This document shows, one piece after another, positions 45,801-57,800 of a stretch of 64,000 nucleotides of DNA. Under the pieces are notes generated by a model, which had not been told where the DNA came from, ran no database searches, and was given only the letters and a program-made list of their open reading frames with translations. The position numbers and the translations under genes are program-made. Source of the stretch: Watersipora subatra (Eukaryota > Bryozoa > Gymnolaemata > Cheilostomatida > Watersiporidae); NCBI RefSeq assembly GCF_963576615.1, contig NC_088714.1:65759167-65823166 (forward strand). Reading direction: 5' to 3'. Each line of letters opens with the position of its first letter. Position 1 is the first letter of the stretch.

Positions 45801-48800
45801 AGCTGACTGTGACTTTTTAGATTTAGTAGCCAAAAATGACAATGAATCAGGTTCAAATTGTGATTGTAATTATTTTACATCTGGAAGTAATATTGATGAA
45901 GAAGCTGGTAGCAGTAATGATGAGATGATGCCAGTGCCTGGAAGAATATTACCAATATGAAGAGAGATAAATCTCCTACCATTCATCAGTTTGTAGTAGC
46001 GATAGGTCCAGTATTTACTCCAGTAGATGCTGTGTGATTGGTACAAAAAGACAAGAATAAGCACATGGTGCAAAGACTGTGATGTAGGCCTTTGTAAAGG
46101 AAAATGCTTTTGTATATATTATACAGAAATCATGCTTATTAAAGTGAACACTTGTATCATAAAAAGATGTACAAAATATATATTTATCTTGGTAGATCTA
46201 CATTTATAAATATATTTATGTTATACATTTTTATTCATTTATAATATATAGATATATGTACATCTGGACATATACATGTATACATATGCATGTTTATACA
46301 TAGATATATGCACACATTAACAAACAAAAGAGTGTATAAACCTTTTAAAAGAAATTGATTTTCCGGAAAATTAATTCGTCCAGGGGAGTCTGATATAGTC
46401 CTGAAAATTCGCCCGCGAAGGGGTTAATTTTGCAGATTTTAAAAACGGCCTGGCAGTACCGCGATATCGGGCACAGCCAAATCATCAACAAAATCTTTAG
46501 AAAAATAACAACAGCAACATATTGCATACCATCGGTCACTATATGCTTTGATCTTTTAAATTCGAATAATTATTCTTATAATTAAATCTGATAATATTCT
46601 TATAAAATCGAATAATTATTCTTACAATTAAATATTGTAATAATCTTGAAGAATCGCTAGGAAAATAGCATCGTAATTCCCTTTACTTTCACTGCTTTTG
46701 ACATCAGTTGGAATACCAAAGTACTCGTATAAGTGTCCAAAATGTCAAAGTTATCTTTAAAATCAGCAAAAAAGAAACGATTATATTTATCGGACACCAT
46801 TTTTCAGTACTTCCCGTTTAGCATAGCAACGGTTTTAAGGGGGTTTTTCCGAGTGTTGAAGACTTCTATTGGCTAAATTGACTTCAGCTTCAGAAAGATC
46901 ACTCTTTGATTGGTCCAGATGCACGTGTTACAAAAATCGGTACCAATATCATAAATTCAGTTAATGCAACTTCAAAGTCGGATAACTCAACTTAGTGATT
47001 TGCGACTTAACCATGGTTTCTGTGACCATGACCCATATATGGAAATGTGATTACAAACTCTTGAAAGCTCAAAAACGAACAGTTAATCGCCGCCATCACG
47101 AAACTGCCGTAGATTAGAATCTCTTTCCAAAATGGCTCAAATGGGATGTAGCTGAACAAGATGGCTTCTGTTTACACTTTCATGCAACCCCATTCGTCGA
47201 AATATTTTCACAAATATACTTCACGCATTCAATAAAACCATGTCTATTGTCCTTGCGCGTCTATTTCATCATCATTGTAATGCTTTCACTTTCAGCACTG
47301 ATATCTTATAACCTACCGTGAAAATTCATTTAATTTTTTAACCTTAGCTTGAAGGAGTCTATCATTGTCTGATAAACATGACGAGCCTGTTGGTCACCTG
47401 TGATAATCGAAAAATGCTGCAGAAATTATTCGCGCTGTTTGGCAGGAAGTTCGGGTCACATGATCAGATTACGACTAGACGATTAGACCAAGCCGAAACA
47501 AAACTTTTAAGTAGCAAGCATTTATATTTGATACGGGCTCTTCGGTAAAACCCGAAATGTTTGTCATAAACTAGTGCTACGAGAAGTTTAATATTGAACC
47601 TTTTATTGGCCTTTCAATTCACGTGAGAACATCACATGTCAAAACAATAACCAAATGGGTTGACTGCAGCAGAGAAATAAACTGATTCCAATCTACGGCG
47701 GTTTCGTGATGGCGGCGATTAACTGTTCGTTTTTGAGCTTTTAAGAGTTTGTAATCACATTTCCACATATCTTACACTTACAACACATCTGAGTAAGACA
47801 TGGTGAATCTTTTGATACCAAATAACTGTAAAATGAATTTTGTTGCAAGTCAACCTTCAAAACTATGCGAGCAACAGAAATAAATCATCTGAAGGAGAGT
47901 GCATACATATGTACTGCTCTGCTGTACTCTAGTGTTTTGGAGAGTGCATGCATATGTACTGCTCTATAGTACTCTAGTGTTTTGGAGAGCGCTTGCATAT
48001 GTACTGCTCTATAGTACTCTAGTGTTTTGGAGAGTGCATACATATGTACTGCTCTATAGTACTCTAGTGTTTTGGAGAGTGCATACATATGTACTGCTCT
48101 ATAGTACTCTAGTGTTTTGGAGAGCGCTTGCATATGTACTGCTCTATAGTACTCTAGTGTTTTGGAGAGTGCATGCATATGTACTGCTCTATAGTACTCT
48201 AGTGTTTTGGAGAGTGCATGCATATGTGCTGCTCTATAGTACTCTAGTGTTTTGGAGAGTGCATGCATATGTACTGCTCTATAGTACTCTAGTGTTTTGG
48301 AGAGTGCATGCATATGTACTGCTCTATAGTACTCTAGTGTTTTGGAGAGTGCTTGCATATGTACTGCTCTATAGTACTCTAGTGTTTTGGAGAGCGCATG
48401 CATATGTACTGCTCTATAGTACTCTAGTGTTTTGGAGAGTGCATGCATATGTACTGCTCTATAGTACTCTAGTGTTTTGGAGAGTGCATGCATATGTACT
48501 GCTCTATAGTACTCTAGTGTTTTGGAGAGTGCTTGCATATGTACTGCTCTATAGTACTCTAGTGTTTTGGAGAGTGCATGCATATGTGCTGCTCTATAGT
48601 ACTCTAGTGTTTTGGAGAGTGCATGCATATGTACTGCTCTATAGTACTCTAGTGTTTTGGAGAGTGCATGCATATGTACTGCTCTATAATACTCTAGTGT
48701 TTTGGAGAGTGCATGCATATGTGCTGCTCTATAGTACTCTAGTGTTTTGGAGAGTGCATGCATATGTGCTGCTCTATAGTACTCTAGTGTTTTGGAGAGT

Positions 48801-51800
48801 GCATGCATATGTGCTGCTCTATAGTACTCTAGTGTTTTGGAGAGTGCATGCATATGTACTGCTCTATAGTACTCTAGTGTTTTGGAGAGTGCATGCATAT
48901 GTACTGCTCTATAGTACTCTAGTGTTTTGGAGAGTGCATGCATATGTACTGCTCTGTAGTACTCTAGTGTTTTGGAGAGTGCATACATATGTACTGCTCT
49001 ATAGTACTCTAGTGTTTTGGAGAGTGCATGCATATGTGCTGCTCTATAGTACTCTAGTGTTTTGGAGAGTGCATGCATATGTACTGCTCTATTATAGTAC
49101 TCTAGTGTTTTGGAGAGTGCATGCATATGTGCTGCTCTATAGTACTCTAGTGTTTTGGAGAGTGCATGCATATGTACTGCTCTATTATAGTACTCTAGTG
49201 TTTTGGAGAGTGCATGCATATGTACTGCTCTATTATAGTACTCTAGTGTTTTGGAGAGTGCATGCATATGTGCTGCTCTATAGTACTCTAGTGTTTTGGA
49301 GAGTGCATGCATATGTACTGCTTTATAGTACTCTAGTGTTTTGGAGAGTGCATGCATATGTGCTGCTCTATAGTACTCTAGTGTTTTGGAGAGTGCATGC
49401 ATATGTACTGCTCTATAGTACTCTAGTGTTTTGAGAAACTTTGGACATCTTGCTGGAAATTACATTGCTTGTCGAGACAATTGTTTGCTCACTCCGTGTC
49501 AAAAGATTTGCATTTAGAGGACATCATCATAAATCAAGGTTTAAGTGCATTATGAATTTACATACTCTATGTAAAAATAATCTATAAAAACACTATGTAA
49601 AACATTCTATGTAAAAATACTCTATGTGAAAGTATTTATGTAAAAACAATCTATGTAAAAACTGTCTATGTAAAAACACTATGTAAAAATTCAATTCTAA
49701 ATCATTTGAAGAATGAGGTTTCTATTTCAATATCCGATAACTCCAATGTAGCGCCAGCAATTTCAGGCACTTTTCTAAGATTGAGGCTAAATATAAAGCC
49801 GTGGCAGTCTTTAGTTTACATAGTAGTTGCTATGATTGTAAGTAACATGTAAGTTGTTATGATTGTAAGTAACATGTAAGTTTTATGATTGTAAGTAACA
49901 TGTAAGTTGTTAAGATTGTAAGTAACATGTAAGTTGTTATGATTGTAAGTAACATGTAAGTTGTTAAGGTTGTAAGTAACATGTAAGTTGTTATGATTGT
50001 AAGTAACATGTAAGTTGTTAAGGTTGTAAGTAACATGTAAGTTGTTATGATTGTAAGTAACATGTAAGTTGTTAAGGAAGTGGCGGTCAATTATTTGCGC
50101 TCAGTGACTTGCGCTCAGCTTAGTGGCACTCAAATAGAGGTGGCGTTCAAATAAAGGTGGCGTTCAAATAAAGGTGGCATTCAAATACAGGTTTTACGTA
50201 GATCTAGGTATTAACACATGCACTAGAGTGTCACGTATCTTCATGCGATAAGCATCTTGATGTTACTTGGTGTCTACACCCTTATACGTAGGCACCACCT
50301 GGTGGCTGTATACTTACATCTAGGCACAACCTGGTGTCTATATAGTTATACCTAATGAGCCACCTATTGTCTACATGCGTATACTCATGTGTCAGGTGTA
50401 AACCCGTGTCCGTACTCAATGGTATTAAGTTTATGCCCACAGCCAGGAGTTACATTCTGCTGATAGATGATGGTAAACAATATCTTCTTCAGAGTCTGAC
50501 CAACTATACTTTGTACTGCAATACAAAGGAGCTCCGCAGACGACTGTGCAGGTGGGATACACGTGCCCATTCTGTCTGAAGAAGACTCATCCTGCGACCC
50601 TTGTTCTCCTACTTAAGCACATGAGACTTTGTCATAATAGACTTCTTTTTTTATACAAGGTCAGTCGCTTCCCTTTCTGTGGTTGCACCCATCCCTCCAC
50701 ACTCGGAGTATTTCTGCCTACTCACAGGAGTCATCTAGCTTCTCTATTGGAATTGTTCCCTCTTTACTCGCTAGATTTACCTAGGTCTTACATCTCGTAG
50801 TTTCTCTTGTAGCTACTTTTTATCGAAGTTATCTCCCTCACTGTCATTACCTTTATGTGCGGATGTTATTTCTTCTGGTATTAGCTTGAATTATATCTCT
50901 TCCAGTACATGAAATCAGTATCCATTCACAAAAGCTTTGTATTCTCCCTCTGATCAGGGCCCCTATTGTTATTACTTTGGGGGTCTTGTATTCCCGACGT
51001 ACAGAGAGTCCTATACCTTTTCTGATACCATTCCTTAGTTGGTTCATAGTACCCAGCATAAGTTATACCTACATAAGACTTATATAGACTGTGTATTTGA
51101 TAAGAGTAAGTTATACCTACGTAATAGTTATAGAGACTGTGTATTTGACAAGAGTTAGTTATACCTATATAAGAGTTATATAGACTGTGTATTTGATAAG
51201 AGTAAGTTATACCTACATAAGAGTTATATAGTCTGTGTATTTGATAAGAGTAAGTTATACCTGCGTAAGAGCTATATAGACTGTTTGTTTAATAAGAGTA
51301 AGTTATGCCCATGTAAGAGTTATACAGACAGTTTCTCTGATAGGAAATGGAGGGAGAGGCCGCCATCACAGTTACAGTGAATACATTTTATGACGGGTCA
51401 TACAGCGGCAACCCTCTTGACATTATTCCGTCTCAGAAGCAAGCACCCTCAATCTGTGAGTCTTTCAAATGTGTAGAGCCAATGAGACGCGCGCCTTATA
51501 CTGAAGTACTGAATATCAGGTAGGTCTACTCTGCATATACGCGTCAGTCGTCTTTGCATACAGTATAGACCCTCCCGTCTCATTACAACGAACTTCGAAG
51601 ATTTCAAATTTTGCATAGCATTACATGTTTTATACAGTTGTGCTATGCCTGGGCTAACATTAGCTTAAGAATGGGTAGCTAGAGGAGGATTACTTCATGA
51701 AGTGAGTGTTTAGCAGTTAAAAATATAGAGTTGTTCCCTCTCTGCATTGGTTCAACTTGGTCATCGTCAGCTCATAGGTACTACTGTATTACCAGGTTGC

Positions 51801-54800
51801 ATGTCGTTTACCCTTGTTGATTGTATGCTTTTCTTGATGATTAGTGGGCTCTCAGAGCTAGAGCTTGATGATTGATGATTAGTGGGCTCTCAGAGCTAGA
51901 GCACTCAGATTGTCGTTTGGTCCAGGAGACTCGCAGCTGATTAGGGTGTTCAGACTTCAAACTTGAGAGTATCATTGCTATTTATGTGTCAACATACTTT
52001 TCATAGGGCAGACAGGCGACCTTTGACCTTGGAAGAGTTTACGAAACACGAACCACTGCCACTGATAAGCAGTAGTAGTGCACTATTAGGACATAACAGG
52101 TATGTATTCGAAAAGGCCTCATATCTCATCATATTTTATCCAATACCGTAACCAGTTCTAGTCCCGGGTGTTTGTGAGTTCTCATCTCCAGATATCCAAG
52201 ATTGGATGACTCTCTAACCTCTATTCCACCATATATTGCTTATGAATCCGACACAGAAACATCACAATAGATGTAACTAATTTTTTATACAACTTTGCCT
52301 TTCAGTCTATATGTACTTGCTTTCTTCTATGTTTTTTTACATCTGTTACTCTGTCACAGTGTTCAACTATTAAACAGACCTCCTGCCTCGTTCAAGTAAC
52401 TCTTATTTTTCTTTTCTATATTTTTTGTTTGTTACTCTGTTCTTCCTAAGCTTTCCAATAAGGAATAACTCTGAATAAGGTGTCCGTTATTATATCTGAA
52501 TAAGGTGTCCGTTATTATATCTGAATAAGGTGTCAGTTCCAATATCTGAATAAGGTGTCAGTTCTGATATCTGAGTTAGCTATCAGTTGTTATATCTGAA
52601 TAAGTGTTCGTTCTTATATCTGAATAAGGTGTCCGTTATTGTATCTGAATAAGGTGTTCGTTATTATATCTGAATAAGGTATCAGCTCTAATATCTGAGT
52701 AAGGTGTCAATTCTGATATTTGAGTTAGGTATCAGTTGTTATATCTGAATAAGGTGTTCGTTCTTATATCTGAATAAGGTGTCCATTATTATATCTGAAT
52801 AAGGTGTTCGTTATTATATCTGAATAAGGTGTCAGTTCTAATATCTTAATAAGGTGTCAGTTCCAATATCTGAATAAGTTGCCAGTTCTGATATCTGAGT
52901 TAGGTATCAGTTGTTATATCTGAATAAAGTGTTCGTTCTTATATCTGAATAAAGTGTCCGTTATTATATCTGAATAAGGCGTTCGTTATTATATCTGAAT
53001 AAGGTGTCAGTTCTAATATCTTAATAAGGTGTCAGTTCTGGTATCTGAGTTAGGTATCAGTTGTTATATCTGAATAAGTGTTCGTTCTTATTTCTGAATA
53101 AGGTGTCCGTTATTATATCTGAGTTAGGTATCAGTTATTATATCTGAATAAGGTGTCTGTTATTATATCTGAATAAAGTGTCCGTTATTATATCTGAATA
53201 AGGTGTCCGTTATTATATCTGAGTTAGGTATCCGTTATTATATCTGAATAAGGTGTCTGTTATTATATCTGAATAAAGTGTCCGTTATTATATCTGAATA
53301 AGGTGTCCTTTATTATATCTGAATAAGGTGTCATTGGTCTAACACCATAAGTTAATTTTGTAACAGTAGTTCTTTCAGAGAAGATGGTGTCTTATTACTT
53401 TTAGGGTGATTGTCATGCGCACAAATATGTGAGTTATATCATCCTAGTTACTGATCCCTACATGAGGATCTAAGAATAACCAGCATTGGCTGAATGAGCT
53501 TCGCTGGTTAGACACAAAATAACCATAATAATGTAACAGAGTCGTTACTTTTCTGTTGAGAGTTATCAGTATTTGTTTCTATTCTTACCACAGGTTATAT
53601 TACCATTCAATCAGCAATCAGCCTGTCCTCTCCAATGATTTTGACACCGACAGTGATGGGGAGGACACTGAATGGTGTCGCATCGCCTCTAGTCGTCTCA
53701 TAGATGATTTCATAGATGTAAACAAAGGGGAGAAGGAGCTCATGAAGCTGTGGAACCATTTCATCAGCAGAAACCCTGTGTGAGTGTGCCCGTGTTCCAC
53801 AGTCATTACTAGGTGATCACTTCAAGTCTAAAAACATTCTCTGTCTAAATATCACATATTTTATGAGGCAACAGAACACCATCACTAGAAGTCTAAAGAT
53901 GGTATTACATGATTAGTTGAAAAATCTTTTACGATTGTTTTTGAAATATTTAGGAACAGGCGTCCGGATATTACATGAAGTGATCACAATGATACTGTGA
54001 AATCTATCGTTGGCAGTTACAAAATGTTTCAAATCGTCTTTATATTCTTTAGCTCCTTTGCAAATTATATTATGTTGCACCAACTATTGGCCTCGGAATA
54101 TGTTAGCGATCATTTTCAGTTGGAATTCACGTTTTGCTTTACCAAGGCCCCCTCAAAGGGAAGCTAATAATGAGGCTAATTATATTCTGTCAATCAGTTT
54201 ATTTTAACCCGAGTTCTGACTTGTAGTAAGGGTAGACTTGTAAACTCCCGAAACTTATCTGGCTGGATTTATGAGTGGCTTGAAGGACAGTAAAAAAAGG
54301 TTAATGGATAAAGCAAATCATGGCTTATTATAAATAGCTGTCTCCCTTTTCTCTCATGAAATATTCTTAGAATTACACTTGACCTGTTTGGGGCTTTCAT
54401 TAATTGGATTTGTCAACCCTTTAACAATACTGAGCTTTAGTAGTCCTTTCATTAATTGGATTTGTCAACCCTTTAACAATACTGAGCTTTAGTAGTCCTT
54501 TCATTAATTGGATTTGTCAATGCTTTAACAGTACTGAGCTTTAGTAGTACTTTCGTTAATTGGATTTGTCAACCCTTTAACAATACTGAGCTTTAGTAGT
54601 CCTTTCATTAATTGGATTTGTCAACCCTTTAACAATACTGAGCTTTAGTAGTCCTTTCATTAATTGGATTTGTCAACCCTTTAACAATACTGAGCTTTAG
54701 TAGTCCTTTCATTAATTGGATTGGTCAACCCTTTAACAATACTGAGCCTTAGTAGTCCTTTCATTAATTGGTTTGTCAACCCTTTAACAATACTGAACTT

Positions 54801-57800
54801 TAGTAGTCCTTTCATTAATTGGATTTGTCAACCCTTTAACAATACTGAGCTTTACTAGTCCTTTCATTAATTGGATTTGTCAACCCTTTAACAATACTGA
54901 GCCTTAGTAGTCCTTTCATTAATTGGATTTGTCAACCCTTTAACAATACTGAGCTTTAGAAGTCCTTTCATTAATTGAATTTGTCAACCCTTTAACAATA
55001 CTGAGCTTTAGAAGTCCTTTCATTAATTGGATTTGTCAACCCTTTAACAATACTCAGCCTTAGAAGTCCTAACATAATTTAGTCAGTTTGTTAAGTTTTG
55101 ATAGACTTGACTGGTTGCTAATGTAGTACTAAGATGACGTGCCAGTCATGTTTGATCATTCCTCTTATTTCCGTTGTATTCAACTGGGCTTTAAACAACC
55201 AGCTGTCTCTATCCTCCTCCGTAACAGATTATTTGTAAATGGTGCATTGAGGATTGGCATACAATCAGCTACTGTTTGTGATCAACATTTGATCATTCGT
55301 CTACAAGTTCGACGTTGGTAAATGTAAGGTTGTGGTACTTCTCAGTTGGTCTCATGATATTTGGAAAAGTCGGTTGGTAACTTAACAGTCGTATTTATTG
55401 TTTAGGTATAATCGGCTTGATCTCCCATAACTGACTTTTTATGAGCAACATTCTGTCAACAGGATCGATCTGTCAAATGGTAGCGGTTTAATTGCTGTCA
55501 GTCTTTGCTGACATGACGTTTGCTGATGTCATGTTTACTCATGTCATGTTTACTCATGTCATGTTTACTCATGTCATGTTTACTCATGTCATGTTTACTC
55601 ATGTCATGTTTACTCATGTCATGTTTACTCATGTCATGTTTACTCATGTCATGTTTACTCATGTCATGTTTACTCATGTCATGTTTACTCATGTCATGTT
55701 TACTCATGTCATGTTTACTCATGTCATGTTTACTCATGTCATGTTTACTCATGTCATGTTTACTCATGTCATGTTTACATGAAACGCTACTTATCATAAC
55801 GGTGAAATATAATTTTAAGTAATTTATAATTGTGTTAGATATCTACAAGATGAGTTTGAAGGAATAACTTAGGTAATATTCAGTAAAACATAACAGTTGC
55901 AATACTTGGTATGAACAGACATTTCTACAACCAATTTTTCTTTAAAAGAGTTAAGGTAATACAGTATATCATAGCGTACAGTATATAGTGAAATGTATGT
56001 GTTGGTATGTGTCTGTCACTCTTGACAATGCTCGGTATCAATATTCATTCAAATCTATAAGCCTTTGTTACAAAACCTCCAGGTTGACCTCGGTATCAGT
56101 TAACACTTTGATGCCAAGGTCCAAGATAATTCAGGGAGTTGTCGTCTCACCTAGACCTACACCTGAGTAAATTTGGCCTCGTAGTTTCACTTTGTTTTTC
56201 TGCACTTGCGGCTTACGTAGGATTATAAAATTTTGGTTGCTTCGTGTGGTATGCTTTTTCAGTTTTACTGTAAAACCTCTATTGGAACACCATTGCGTTC
56301 TATTTTTCAACCCTTTCCCTACGTTGTTTGATTATAGATGACGTTCAAATAGAGGGTGACGTTCAAATAGAGGCTGGCGTTGTATTTTCTACATAGCTCA
56401 TCAGAATTTCGGGAAGCTAAATTTAACCCTTTTACAGGCGAAGCAAACGTCGTCTATATTTTGCACTCTCCTTCAAGCGGAACGACATTATATATCAGAT
56501 TTGTCGCACCCTTTTAGGGTGCAACAAACCTGATACAACTTACCTCCAACTTGTCGTAGATCTTTAAATAAATATGCATTGGGAAGCTGAGAAATATCTC
56601 TAATAGTTGATATCTATTGCTTGCAATTACATACAATGATCTTATAGCCTGCGTTGCAATTTCTTAGAGCTTTTAATTTTTTAATCCATTCTAAATCGGA
56701 AGGTACATTTTTATTTTATAACTATATTTAACAAGGTTGCATCAAAGCTCATTGCACTCATCGATATGTTTGCTACAGTTTGCAGCCAAAACTGGCTTTT
56801 TGTGTGCAATAGAAAAGGAGTTGTGAGCGTGGATCCATTGTAAGCTGAGTTCAGATTACCGGAATGATGCTATCAAATAATATGCTATAAATCTGCAAAT
56901 TTATAAGTTGTTATAATAATAATAATGTATCAAATGCTTCAAATATCTATTGAAGATATCCTTCTCAAAAACAAATAACATGAACAAATCATACTTATTC
57001 CTGTAGGAACAAAAATTGACATTTTTGAAACAATACTTGCATCATTTGCTTGGCAGGTTGCGTTCTGATTGTTGCTTCGTATGGAATAATTTCATATTCT
57101 TCTGGTTGTCTAATACCTTCCACATTGTCTTCTGACCTCAACTCTTCTTATGCACTGCTGAACTAATCGATAGTTACCAAAAAAAATTTTTAGCTTAACA
57201 AAACTTTTACACGTCGCTATTTGAAAAACTTCACAAAAATAATGATTAACTTTTTAGATGCATGCTTAGCACAAATTAGTCTGAAAATAGTAGTACAGAT
57301 GCCATCGTAATTGTAAACCATTTTTCACATGCATCAAAATATCAAGACCGCATTAAACGAGGCGCTACTATTTGCCTGATAAAGTTACAGTGCATTTTGG
57401 ATATGGTGTTCCTCTTACACGGTTTTTTCGCCTTGTGATGTGGAACTTGATGTTTTTGTCGCCCTCGCCGTCCAACATTTTTTCGCCATACAATATCAAC
57501 AAAAATTTCTCACGAAAATCAAATTAGACAATCGGTGTACTGAATACATTGGAATAATGAACATACCGATATGCTATTCGCTGAAATCCCTCCCACAGCG
57601 CATTAAAGAGGTACAATGCTCCCTCTCAGTTCAGCATTCTTTTCCTTTCCTAAATGCTTGATATTGTGTGAGTAAGACGAAAATTAGGGAAAAGTGAGCG
57701 AAAGTAAAGTTTATTGTGCATTTTAGCATTTAATATAATATTTACTGTGAAATTTAATGTATTATACGTAAATAACTGCATATATAACTTTAATTCGTTA

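Larger units (their letters stand above)
44866..47857. mobile_element. Family C transposon, copy 3 (nested host)
   Basis: Outer ends AGGTTGACTTGCAACAAAA and its complement, as in 2375-3254. It was split at 44959/47032 by the family F element. SUZ12 intron 7. Confidence 0.85.

Noticed and set aside
45870..46073. Minus-strand 67-codon frame
   Set aside because: Antisense shadow of the piggyBac-derived N-terminal piece.
47885..49434. 505- and 511-codon frames on opposite strands
   Set aside because: Produced by a 45-bp repeat without stops; simultaneous opening on both strands shows they follow from the unit, not from coding selection.
50355..50579. 74-codon frame over SUZ12 exon 8
   Set aside because: The C2H2 finger CPFC..H....H is in another frame; an acceptor at 50492 with matching phase puts SUZ12 in that frame, so this one is a shadow.
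55492..55822. Three overlapping ~100-codon frames
   Set aside because: A 15-bp repeat is open in several frames; no independent support.
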